Positions 27,833 to 38,686 of a stretch of DNA of 64,000 nucleotides are shown one piece after another (the first letter of the stretch is position 1; every line of letters starts with the position of its first letter). This stretch comes from Prosopocoilus inquinatus. Its lineage: Eukaryota; Arthropoda; Insecta; Coleoptera; Lucanidae. Below the pieces are notes generated by a model. It was given only the letters and a program-made list of their open reading frames with translations. It searched no databases and had not been told where the DNA came from. Location of the stretch: the NCBI GenBank assembly GCA_036172665.1, contig CM069873.1, forward strand, positions 30,992,001-31,056,000, written 5' to 3'. The position numbers and the translations under genes were made by a program.

Positions 27833-30057
27833 AAAGTCGGTAAATTAACACACATCAAAAGACTCGAATATTCTCTATTTAGTTCTCTTTAAGTGATCTC
27901 TTAGTTCTGGCTCACAGTAACTTATTTTGGTTTCTCTCTAAAACTCCTCTCAATGCTTTTCTTAAAAAAAGTATGTTATTTTTCAGTTTCTCCCTTACGT
28001 ATACCAATCAAATACATTTTCATCACGAGAATTACATTACGTCCAATATCGTTATAGAAAACTTGCTTCTGCAATTTAAGGTATGTAACTACAGCTTAAA
28101 AAGCAACTTAACCAATGAAGGACTGAAACGAAGTCTTTAAGCAAATCAATTAATAAAAATTTCCATTTAAAGAGAAAAAAATAAAGAACACATTTGAATT
28201 CAAGTGAGTTCAAGGAGACTGACTTTTTGCATTTCGAGAAAAAGAACATATAGAACACATCTTGATTCAAGTAAGTTCAAGGAGATTGACTTTTAGGTGT
28301 ACGTCACATTCAGTGAAGACTGACTAACGTCCGCCGTCTTCAAGGCAGAACCAAAATAGAATTTCCATGTTTACATATCGACGAACGAGGCGAACGTTCA
28401 TCAGAAAATCGTTAAGTTATATTAAATCGAAGCTAATCAAGGAATCTAATTAAAAGTTTGTTCCGAACCCTCGGCTACTTCCGCACAATATTATACGGCG
28501 CTTGTAAAAAGTCGATTCCAAACAGTGATGTAAACGCTTTCGCGAGATAATCGCCTGAATTGCATAGTTTAAGAATCTATTAAAGTTCGAGTGGCTGGAG
28601 CTATTCGATGTCGCCGGAATAACATTTGCTTAAAAGGATTTCGTTTTGATTGAAAATATCTGTCATCTTTTGATTTAAGGCGAGTCAATAGAAGAAGGAA
28701 AGGCAACTTGGAGAATCCCATCCTCTTTGATTAAGAACGATTAAAACTAAACAATCTTACTTAATAATCACAAGAAAATCCATCTTAAATTTAGATTTTC
28801 AATTAATTTCTATTTGTCAGTTAATGAAACTATAGAAAAGAATCAGAATCTATAGCTAGACGGCAAACACATTCTTGTTTCGGTGAAAGTAAATTCACTT
28901 CGTGATAAATTGCGGGCCTTGATTTAAATCTTTCGGACTCGTATCACAAATGACGGTATTTTTTTACGCCGAACAGATCGCATAGCCCTAACGAAGAATG
29001 TCAGCGTGGCGAAGCTTTATAAAATTCGTGTTACGGATATTTCCCTTGTTGAGTTTCTTTATGTGTTTCAATTTAAGAATAAATCGTTTTAAATCAATAT
29101 AAACACCAACATGACAGAACTGAAAATTTCGTCGTGATCTCCTGGCTTGACGACATTTGTGAAATAGTCAGAACTTCCTGCCCGCGTTAAAATATTTTCA
29201 AATTCGCGAGTATAATAAATTCATATTTTAATTACCTAAAGTTTACGTTGGCTGACATGATTTATTATTTAAAATTTTAAACACAGCGATGTCATTGTGA
29301 AGTTGAAACTTTTGATGTTGCTTCAGCTATAGTTCCAAACATTATTAAATAATTAATAATTAACTCTTTAACAGCTCCGCTTGTCATCAATAAGCAATTT
29401 CATTAAAATTTCATAGTCAAACGGCAACCTTCCTTACTTATTCTGTGCTCTACTTTTGTAAAATTTAATTTTTTTTTGAGTAAATTTAATTACCTAATTA
29501 ATATTAAAAGAAAAATAAGTTTTATTTTATATTAGCAATTATTAATAATAGTTCTTGCATAAAATACTGTTAACATTGAACCTCTATTTACGTTTAATTG
29601 CTGTTTGCTAAGTTTTCATCATAGTAGGTCAGAAACCTTACTACCTTTTTTACTATTTTTAAGCTGTGTAGTCATGTGCTTCTTCCAAGCATTTATTTCT
29701 TTTATTGGCCTTGATGTCTAAGTGTTTCCTTTTGATGAAACATCTAGAATAATTATCATGAAATAAGACTAATCATTGTATGGCTTTATAAAACTTACAC
29801 TATTTTTAAATATTTTCCAAAATTCTCGATCTTCTGCTCAAGTGGTCTTTTCTGATTTTCCTATCATTGCCAAAATATTTCCTTGTCTTCTCAATCTTTG
29901 CTTATCTTCTTCTCGACCTGTCCTTATCGTTTCTGCTTTTTTTATTTTACCGAAACATTTTCTCGTCTTCTTCTTGATTTTCTGTTCTGCTCGATCGGTC
30001 CTTATCTTTTCTCTACTTCGTTTCCCACGGGTGGCTGGATGGTGTCTACTTATATTT
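27833..30057. other. Gene-free AT-rich DNA
   Basis: No gene recognised. The only structure I see is a diverged direct duplication at 28,187-28,296, two copies about 65 bp apart of a block running from GAACACAT to TTCAAGGAGA(C/T)TGACTTTT. Confidence 0.5.
28187..28296. repeat. Diverged direct duplication
   Basis: Two copies of a roughly 45-bp block sharing GAACACAT, ATTCAAGT and GTTCAAGGAG begin near 28,187 and 28,252. Copies differ by a few substitutions. Confidence 0.7.
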
Positions 30058-30345
30058 TTAGATTTTAGAAAAATTTTTGTGCAAATCGTTTTTGATTGCA
30101 GTGAGAACCTCGAGCAGCCTCTGGACAGCTGTTTCAGCCCTGCTTGGGGCTTCTTCAGCAGAAACGTAGCTCGACATTCCCACTGCAGACCAAAAACGAC
30201 TTGCCCAATTTATTCGCAAATGCGATGTAAGAATGATGAACATATAAAATAGCGACATCTTACTATCGCTTTTTGACCTAACATTGCAGTAGGATAGACA
30301 AATTGAAGCGGGATTTGCTCCTAATGAGTCCCCCATGCAAGGCGG
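30058..30345 (-). mobile_element. Short repeat element carrying a hammerhead ribozyme (copy 1)
   Basis: On the minus strand the unit runs from a GCAATGTTAGGTCAAAAAGC block through AGATGTCGCTATTTTATATG, a TTGCGAATAA...TGGGCAAGTCG section, the hammerhead (30,173-30,111), and a tail GCAATCAAAAACGATTTGCA. The same order of blocks recurs in copy 2 at 31-32.8 kb, and the 5' block alone at 21.9, 37.6 and 38.2 kb, so it is a dispersed family. A duplicate of the tail (TTTTAGAAAAATTTTGTGCA) lies at 30,372-30,392. Hammerheads are known in Penelope-like retroelements and their non-autonomous relatives. I see no reverse transcriptase next to this one, so family membership is inference. Confidence 0.75.
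30111..30173 (-). ncRNA. Hammerhead ribozyme, type I, minimal stem III
   Basis: On the minus strand, 5' to 3': stem I outer arm CGAGC (30,173-30,169), internal loop TAC, inner arm GTTTCTG (30,165-30,159), core CTGAAGA (30,158-30,152, fits CUGANGA), stem II AGCCC/GGGCT around a CAAGCA loop (30,151-30,136), core GAAA (30,135-30,132), CAGCTG as minimal stem III, cleavage triplet G-TC, then CAGAGGC and GCTCG closing stem I (30,123-30,111). Stem I pairs 7 bp (two G-U) plus 5 bp around an asymmetric loop of the kind that docks with loop II. All conserved core positions are present. CAGCTG is self-complementary, which suits dimer-type cleavage. Cleavage would fall 3' of the C at 30,124. Confidence 0.85.
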
Positions 30346-31033
30346 CCATGCTTGCTGTCAAAGCATAATGAAAGATTTTAGAAAAATTTTGTGCAAATCG
30401 TTTTTTTTTTCTTTTAATGCCCAAAAACGGGTTTTCATGTCGTTGTGCACCGCCTACTATTTAAAAACAAAACTAGGAAACAGATTAAATAAACATTTTA
30501 TGAATGGTGGTTTTGATAAATTTAGAGTTTATTTAATAATAAAGTTACACTTTGTGAAATAATTTTAATTAATTAATAAGAAGTAGGTGTAAATTAAAGA
30601 AGAAATTAAGAAAATTAAACTGTTGTAACTTTCTTATTATTGGGTTTTGGTCAAAAGCGAATTAAGAAAACAGCTTTATTTTAATGTCCTACAGTTGTTC
30701 CTACGTGTTTCGTTTTGCGTTTCAGTATTACATCATATTGTGTTCTAATTTCTTATTTAATTTATGTACACTGAAATCAGAATTCTTACAACAGCAAAAG
30801 AGCTTTAGCCCCCACTTCTGTACCTTAGTCTTTGAGAATACAAAATATTAAAGTTCAAATTTATTCTCAAGTATAACAAGTGACACAATGATCAAAACGT
30901 ACATGAAATTCGTCGAGGTAAGTACAATGATTAAATCTATGATATGTTATTAAAACAGTAACAAAATCAAACAGGAAATTAACAAAGGTAGTACTAATAT
31001 TGCGATCGATAAACAACAATAATAACAAAGACT

Positions 31034-31096
31034 AGCTAAAACAGCGACATCCTACGATCGCTTTTGTTTCGATCGTAGGATGTCGCTGTTTTAGCT
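31034..31096. repeat. Perfect 27-bp inverted repeat, 9-bp loop
   Basis: Arms AGCTAAAACAGCGACATCCT + ACGATCG (31,034-31,060) and its exact complement (31,070-31,096) flank a 9-bp loop. The arm sequence is the GCGACATC block of the hammerhead-bearing family, so two copies of that end meet head to head at the 5' edge of copy 2. Confidence 0.9.
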
Positions 31097-32760
31097 TAGC
31101 TATTCATTACTATTATATCGCAATTGCGAATAACCTTGGTCAAGTCGGTTTGGTTTGCAGTAGAACTTTCGAGCTACACTTCTGTCGATGAAGCCCCAAA
31201 CAGGGCTGAAACAGCTGTACAGAGTGGACCATTTCTGATGGTTTTACAGGGTTTCTCAGTTATTTATAGGAATAGAAGAAAATCGTTTTCGCGACTCAAC
31301 GCTACTTTTTCGAGAAAAATACAGTGGAGAAAACAAAAGTTAGCTATCTCGATTCGTTCGGGAAATATCGGTCGAAAACGAATTTTTCCGAAAAATTATA
31401 TTTCACAATATCTCAGTTGTTTGACAAGATATTTTGAAAATACAAAAACTATTTTATTCAGAAATTAATGTAGATTTTGTTGAAACTGCACCAGTTCTGG
31501 GAAACAGACTATAATTTTCTAATTTTAAATGGAAACCGCAGTTAGCTATGACACAAATAAATAGCTTGTTTAATGAGGTTTTCAGAAATATAAAGTTTGA
31601 TATAATTATTTTTTTAAATAACAGAGATGCTGACTTTCATTACTTTGTAGTACCTATCAAGCTATCTATGACACTAGAAACAAAAGAAAATTCAGTTGTT
31701 TTCCTCAAAAATCCATTCTTAGAATAAATAGTACAGGTAATTAAATTAAAAAAAAATAAATAACTGGAAATGCATAATGCTATTACAGAACTCATAAAAC
31801 CACGAGTAATATAAATATGGATTAACTATCAACGCAGTTTTGAAGAATTATGTGTAATTATGCTCCTTTGAAATTATTAAATCTTAAATTTTGAATTACC
31901 AAAAATTCCTAGATGTGTTTATTTCACTTTTACCAGTGATTAAATTTATTAATACGCAAAAGTTCTTGAAAGCATTTTTAAACTTAAGAAATATCTGACA
32001 CTTCAATAATTTCTTAAAGAAACACTAATTAATACAATTTAAAATATATAAAAATCTCTTAGCTGTTCATTTTAATAATTATAGAACTGTTTAAATGGAT
32101 TTAATTCATTTTTACATACTTGTGATTTTATGTCAGTGTCTAATAGATACATGAAGCTATTTATTTATTGAATTAAGTTAGCTATTTTACTTAATAATAA
32201 TTCTGTTTTTGTCGAAAAAAACAACAAATTTTTTGTTTTTGTTGCCATGGGTGTTGTTAGCTACCAAGAAATAAAAAAAAATTAGTATCTTTATTATTTG
32301 TAAAAATAATTATATCAAACTTAATATTTTTGAAAACCTCATTAAACAAGCTATTTATTTGTGTCATACCAACTGCGGTTCCCATTTAAAATTAGAAAGT
32401 TATAGTCTGCTTCGCAGAACTGATGCAATTTCTACAAAAGGTAATAACACCATTGAAATCTACGTTAATTGCTGAATAAAATAGTTTTTGAATTTTCAAA
32501 ATATCTTGTCAAACAACAGATATTTTGAATAATATTTTTTCGGAAAAATCCGTTTTCGGCCGATATTTCCCGAACAAATCAACATAGCTAACTTTGGTTT
32601 TCTCCACTGAGTTTTTCTCGAAAAAGTAGCAATGGGTCGCGAAAACAGTTTTCTTCTATAACTGAGAAACCCTGTAAAACCATCAAAAATGGACTACACT
32701 GTACAGAGGCTGCTCGAGGGATTAACTACAATCAAAAACGATTTGCAACAAAACTGTTTA
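31097..32760 (+). mobile_element. Hammerhead-bearing element copy 2, split by a foldback insertion
   Basis: This is the same family as copy 1 in opposite orientation: TTGCGAATAA, CAAGTCGG, then CGAGC (31,170), TTCTG, a damaged core TCGATGA (31,185-31,191), stem II AGCCC/GGGCT, GAAA and CAGCTG (31,212-31,217). A foldback element is inserted at the next TA, and the rest of the ribozyme (CAGAGGC, T, GCTCG) continues at 32,704-32,716, followed by the tail ACAATCAAAAACGATTTGCA. The core deviates from CUGANGA and the molecule is interrupted, so it should not cleave. Confidence 0.8.
31220..32701. mobile_element. Tc1/mariner-type foldback element, 1,482 bp
   Basis: The left end reads CAGAGTGGACCATTTCTGATGG and the inverted right end CAGTGTAGTCCATTTTTGATGG, each bordered by TA (31,218-31,219 and 32,702-32,703). 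Inverted similarity continues for roughly 400 bp per arm, including GGTTTTACAGGGTTTCTCAG, TTTTCGAGAAAAA, and a block around CAAATAAATAGCTTGTTTAA. The central 600 bp is unique and AT-rich. No transposase is encoded. The arms also contain an internal CAGTGGAGAAAAC...AAAGTTAGCTA block that resembles the end of the 13.4-kb foldback. Confidence 0.9.
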
Positions 32761-33423
32761 ATAATGATAAGCGTAATAAAAAGGAATGAAATTGTTGAAA
32801 AATCACTGGAAACATTAAAAGCTATTACATAGTTCGATACTCTCAAAAATATTTTATTACTGGACCAGAAGAGACTTAGACACGAGAAAAAGATATTGAA
32901 ATATTGCTGATTACTTTGCTAGTTGTTTAAAGTATTATTTAAAATTGCAAAGGACTAAGATCGCTTTTTCTTTCTAGCCTAAAAAACACATCAAAAATCT
33001 CTAATTTCTTTCACATCTCAAAATAAAAATGTATTTCCGGACACTTTAAAAGAGAATTTAGTTAAAGTTTTAGTGCACAAAGTAGCATTTTTATGTCTGA
33101 ACCAAAGCAATTGGTTACTCAAAATCTATAAAGGATGAAACCATGCCAAATTTTCCGTTAAGTGGGTGTAAATCTGAGTATCAGAGAATTAGCACCAAAA
33201 GTAGTAAAAGTAGTTTCAAATTTTATTTAAAAAAATGATCAAAAAATTAATCTCCATAAAAAATTATATAAATATTTGCAAAAATATTTTAAGTAATATA
33301 GTGTTATTTAACAAGAAAATAATTTAACTTAAAAAAATTGACAATTGTTAATTAAAAAATAATAATTATTGGTTAATTTAAAAAATTAACAATTGTTAAT
33401 TAAAAGAAATGATAGGCCAATAG
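32761..33423. other. Gene-free AT-rich DNA
   Basis: No gene recognised. AAAAATTGACAATTGTTAAT and AAAAATTAACAATTGTTAAT form a direct repeat near 33,335 and 33,381. Confidence 0.5.
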
Positions 33424-33431
33424 ATATGTTG

Positions 33432-35253
33432 CAGTGGTGTAGCAATAGGAGTTACAGGAGTTGCAAGGCAACTCGGCGCCAACACGTCCTGGGCGCTAGC
33501 ACTTTGGAATCAATAAATTTAAATTATTGTTGAAAACAAAAACACTTTTCCCAAAACTGATTTTTCTTGTTCAACTTATATCTATGTCATTTAATTCTCA
33601 CTTTAATTCTCACCATCATGATCTGCTGCTGATTACAACTTCTAACCAAATGTTCTATGGTTCGAAAATTTCAATTTTTAATTAAATGTAAAAACTGCAT
33701 CAAAATTTTAATATGCAAATGACATTTTGCGAAATTGAAGGGAATGGAGTATTTACAGCTTGACAATGACAGCCGTCATGTGAAAGCGTCATTGACAAGT
33801 GTCAATTTATATTTCAAATTCCAATTAAAGCACCGGATATTTCTAATTAGTTTATCTACAGTCGTTTCTACACGATATTTTAATTGGATTTAGTTTAATC
33901 TAATGGACAGTCAAATCCTATTCATATAACAACAATATTGTAGTCCTCTAAGTTACGTCAAACATCTGTCAAACATCTGTCAAACACTCAACAAAAAGTC
34001 AACAAAACACGTCCGGTTGCGGTGTTTAAAATATCATCGAATCGTAATTTTACTGAATGCGTCATAGTTGACAACAATTCTTTTAACTGGTTTCGACAAA
34101 GCTATAGTGGCGAAAAATAAAATCCGGCCACGTTTTATCCATAACGTAAACCTTCAGTTTAATCAATTTAATTTTATATTTTTGAAGGTAATTAAGTTTA
34201 ATATAAATTTTACTGTTCGTAATTCGTATTTATTTCGTATTTTGAGAAAATGTTTTTTTTTTAAATTCTGCTCAAGAAGTAAGAATAGCCGAAAATCGGT
34301 TCGTTTTCTGTTCGCTTGTTACTCCTGCAGTTACTTAACCTCCATGCTTTATGCAATTCTAAATAAATAAGAGGTCTACAGATGGTACTTTTAGAAAAGA
34401 AAACTGAATGTACCAGAAATTGCATTAATTTTAACATTTTGAAAACACACTAAAATGAATAAAATACAAAGTGTTTAAGAATGAGTGCCTGAGTAGGCAA
34501 CATGGATTTTTATTTTGTCGACTTGACACTGGCAGCCGTCATGTAAAAGCGTCATTGAAAAGTGTTATTTCTCATTTGATATTTCAAATAATTAAAATAA
34601 TATAATTTATTTAAAATGACTCTTACGGTACAACACAATATTTCAGTACGTGTCATTAGAACGGCCTACTTTTGAAGCGGAATACAGTTTAATCGGGGCT
34701 AATCTGTATAGATACGTTAAATTTAACAGACCGTTGCTATGGTAACAACTAATCAAAAAGCTTTATGATTGGTTGTTGCCATAACAACCGACCTTTAAAT
34801 TTAACGTACTCGATACAGAATACCCTCTAATGCACCACTATTGTCAAAATTATTATTTACAAAACCTACTTGTCTTGTTATTGTTGTTCAAGTTGTTGAT
34901 ATTATGTCAAATGTCAGTCAAGTAAACCAATAAAAAAAAATAAGTTTGTATTGTTGCAAAGTACTCTTAATTGTGTTGCTAACTCAAATGGTCATTCTTG
35001 TCATTTGTATAGTATTACTGTTTGATTGACAATATTGCTTTTAGGTAACCGATTTGGGCAAAGATACAGTACTCCCCCTATAGCTAGTTACGGTTCGCTT
35101 TTTCAACTTCAAATTTTAACATTTTTTATTATGTGCATCTCATGTGAATGATGACTTTTTGAGTTTCGTTTTTTGTTTGTGAACTTTTTTTTTATTGATA
35201 GGCACCAGAAATAATTTTGCAACCCGGCTGCTTGACATCTAGTTCCGCCACTG
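33432..35253. mobile_element. Non-autonomous hAT element, 1.82 kb, perfect 8-bp target duplication
   Basis: The left end begins CAGTGGTGTAGCAATAGG and the inverted right end begins CAGTGGCGGAACTAGATG; only about the first 12 bp are similar. ATATGTTG occurs directly on both flanks (33,424-33,431 and 35,254-35,261), which fixes the boundaries. No transposase frame is present. Inside are two diverged direct copies of a GCAGCCGTCATG...AAAGCGTCATTGA...AAGTGT block (about 33,757 and 34,520), a short tandem CAAACATCTGT array near 33,960, and the foldback at 34,712. Confidence 0.9.
34712..34806. repeat. Near-palindromic foldback, about 95 bp
   Basis: TACGTTAAATTTAA at the left edge is answered by TTTAAATTTAACGTA at the right edge. 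Inside, CCGTTGCTATGGTAACAAC pairs with GTTGTTGCCATAACAACCG across a short TCAAAAAGCTTTATGA centre. It is a short self-complementary element nested in the hAT copy. Confidence 0.8.
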
Positions 35254-35261
35254 ATATGTTG

Positions 35262-37616
35262 AAATTGATTTTTTAAAAAGTGTTTAATCTTGTAAATACA
35301 AAGTGATATATGTATAAAACAAAAAAAAGTAAATTTTTTTTATTTTAATTTAATTAAGAAAATTTATTCAAAAAAAGAAAGAAGGAAGTCGTGGAGATTT
35401 CGTTGTTCTGCAATTAAGTGAAGTGCCTTACTGATTTGATTTGGGACCGCGTTCACAGAAGTAAGAATCGTGACAACGAGACAGGTCACCGATTCGAATC
35501 CTTGCGGAATACCAATAACGTGGTTAAAAGTTACAGATCGTACCCTAATTAGAACTTAACAAATTACCAACAATTAGAAGTTAGGCGAATGTAACTGCAA
35601 CAGTTTTATCTCTGCGGTTCCGCATCACGTTTTAATCTAAACTTGGTGGCAGACGTTCCGAAATAACTTTAAATTACATCGACGGGCAATAAACAATCAC
35701 AATCTTAACGGGATACACTGAGAAGATCTTCAAGAACCCACTACGACGATCTGTGCGGGATTTCTTTTAAATTCATTTATGATTCTCCACACGTAATGGC
35801 TCAAGCTTTCCTCTGTATGTATGTAAACGTAGGCACAGAATGCATTCGGAAATGGAAGAAGTCGCAGCTCGGAACAGATTTAACCACTGAATGGAGAGAA
35901 ACGCTGGATATTGCAATATGTACTTCTTCTGACTACCAGATTTAGAATTTAATTACGCTAAGAGCAACGCAGAAGTGGCGTTTCTATTTTATATTAACTG
36001 CGCTGCAAGAAACGGCCAGCACTTTAATGATGTAATAATACTTAAACTAAATTTCCAATTTGGAGATAAAGTAAGGTAATGGGGCTTTGGGTATTTCAGA
36101 TAAAAACGTTTTTAAGAAGGTCCATTACAAATTAAATGCTCGTTTGTTTATTTAAATTATAATTTCAAATTTCCCAATAGTATCCAATAATTATCATTAA
36201 GCTAATTTGTGTCAGCAAAAAGTGCTATAGTAATGCATCCCTATAATTATATATTATGTTTTGTAAAAGCTGCAGGCAGTTAGTGATAGGGGGCGCGCAC
36301 GTAAAACAAACTGTTGGTAAAACACAACAGCACTAGAAATTATTTTTCAATATTTTATTAGCACGTTGATTTACCCAACTTTCTCCAAGCTGTGCAGTAC
36401 AAACACAAACGTAGAGAGAGCATTACGAATTCTGCCGTCGGCTTTAATAACTAGGCAACTACCTAAACATGTCCCTGAGGGAGAGCTGGAGGGCCCTCGT
36501 GTGTAATTGCCGCAATGTAATGTTAACATTGCGAGGACAACACTCTGCATTGTAATATACAGTGTGTCAACCGGTACACGAACTAATCCCTGTAGTTTGC
36601 TCGTAACTCATTATGTAGTCATTGATGTGTTCACGGACCACGTAATCCATTAGCGACATCGGCGAGTTTCAAGGTTCCCACTGACATCTTATTAAGTTAT
36701 TAACAATTATGCTGCGTTAAGCGATCTGACCCTTCGTTAATATTCCTGAATGCCAGACAAGAGGATGGACGTGTGCCGAAGAAATCCTCCTCCACCACTG
36801 CCGCTCGGGGTTTGTATGCAGAGTAGATCAATATTGATTGCAAATACTTTATCACCGTCGTCTTAGATTACTCGCTAAGATTTCAGTAAACACTGGGACG
36901 ATTCTGTCGCTTGATATAAATGGAACTTGAGCAAACTGGAACTCACTGCGTAAGTTTTATAACTTTTATAATTTGCTGAGTAAAACTGACTGAAAGTACT
37001 ATAACTTATTCACTGGAGGATAAATTTCTTTTAGGAGTTATTAGGAAAATGGCCAATTAGATTTTTAACCTATTTTTTCTTTTTGACTTTTCTAATTCCA
37101 TTCGTTATTTATACAAATTTGTTCAGCATGCTGCTAACTTTAATACTTTTTGATATCTAATAATAGAAGAATAGATGACTTAATAAATTCTAAGCAGACA
37201 GCAATATCTGAAATAAAACATTGTCAAATACATACAGGGTGATTCTTAAATAGACCGTCAAATAATAATCCCTACAAGAATATAAATTACTGATTATGAT
37301 CAAACTGCTAAAAAATTTTTGGCTGCTTTAGTTTTAGAAAAATAATTAATCAAAGTTTTAAATTTTTTCAAATTACTTGATCGCATTAGAACTAAAATAC
37401 ATGACTCGTGGCTTTCAAGATTGGAAAACAAAAATTCCAAATATGTAAAAATAGTAGGGTAGGGTGTTCCATTTAAAATAACAAAGTTGATATTACGTCC
37501 GGCAAAACTGAAAGTCCAGTAGGTATACATCTGAAAATTACGGAATATATGGCCTTGGGACACACGGTAGAAATTTAATGAAGACAAATGAAACGATAAC
37601 GTTAGAAATAGTTTAA
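35262..37616. other. Gene-free AT-rich DNA
   Basis: No gene recognised. A small perfect-looking dyad CGCAATGTAATGTTAACATTGCG lies at about 36,512-36,534. A GATTCGAATCC sequence at about 35,494 resembles a Pol III B box but has no tRNA fold around it. Confidence 0.5.
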
Positions 37617-38275
37617 ACAGCGACATCCTATGATCGCTTTTTGACCTAACATTGCATTAGGATTGACAAATTGAAGCCAGTGTGCTACATAATAACTCAT
37701 CCCGTAGCCCGTAGTATGAACAGGAAAGTGGAGGACCCAGTATGTTTGAAATCTTAATGAAATAATAAATTGTTAAATATTGAAAAGGTATCTTAAAATT
37801 TTACAATACAAGTATTATTCTAGTGATCAGTAATAATGAATGAACTTATTATAATCAATCTAATGCAATTCAAATTTAATTCAAATCACGCATTGTCTAC
37901 AATTATTAAAACAATTAATATGGGAATAAACTAAAGATTAAAGTTAATCTGTGAGTGAAATACCGACCCTAAACATTTTGCTTTGGTTACACAGTATTAC
38001 ATTGCAAAAATAAAACACTTTTTTCAAAAGTGTTCTTTTTTTTAGCTTAAAACTAAAAAAAAATAATTTAAAACATTAGCAAAAAAAAACATGTTTAAAA
38101 CATGTCGTTTAAAACAGACGGTATGTTTTTAATTCGGTATTTTAACCAGTTTGTTTTAAACTTTCCAACACTGTTTCACAGTAAGCCTAATTTTTACTTT
38201 AGTTATTGCATATTAGAAATGCAATGTTAGGTCAAAAAGCGATAGTAAGATGTCGCTATTTTATATGTTCATCAT
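37617..38275. repeat. Two inverted fragments of the hammerhead-bearing family
   Basis: AACAGCGACATCCTATGATC followed by GCTTTTTGACCTAACATTGC (from 37,617) and, inverted, GCAATGTTAGGTCAAAAAGC followed by GATAGTAAGATGTCGCTATT (38,220-38,260) match the 5' block of copy 1. The outer parts extend to AATTGAAGC-like and TATATGTTCATCATT sequence as in copy 1. The hammerhead itself is not included. The 530 bp between them is AT-rich with no gene. Confidence 0.75.
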
Positions 38276-38686
38276 TTTTAGTTATTGCGTTATTGAATGC
38301 CCTGCAAATCTAGTTTGTATTTTATCTGTAGGTACAATTTTAAAATCGACATTTTTTTCGTCCGGTTCTGACTAAAAACGGCGTTCCCTCTATTAAATAA
38401 ATTTCAGTGTTAGGATTTATAGCTTTATTGCTTTAGAAAAAGACAATAAAACGTACGAAGACACGATATCATAAAACTTACGATTGCGAAATCAGGAATT
38501 TAGTCTATACACATTGGCGTAACATGCTTTTTGGGGTCATTTTTAATTAATAATAATTTTTTTGGAAAATTTTTTTTAACATTTTTCTTGTAATCAGTTA
38601 TTTAAATTCTCTCACAGGTTTTTTTTTGGCGTTTTTTTTAAGAATCGCCCTGTATAAACAAAATAAGAAATATATAGTTACGTATA

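Noticed and set aside
30058..30336. 92-codon minus-strand frame
   Set aside because: It is a chance translation across the hammerhead ribozyme repeat; the same repeat elsewhere does not keep the frame.
31124..31468. 114-codon plus-strand frame
   Set aside because: It crosses the hammerhead element and into the foldback arm; not a gene.
35440..35520. Possible tRNA gene or tRNA-derived SINE (GATTCGAATCC resembles a B box)
   Set aside because: No A box at the right distance, no acceptor or anticodon stems around it.
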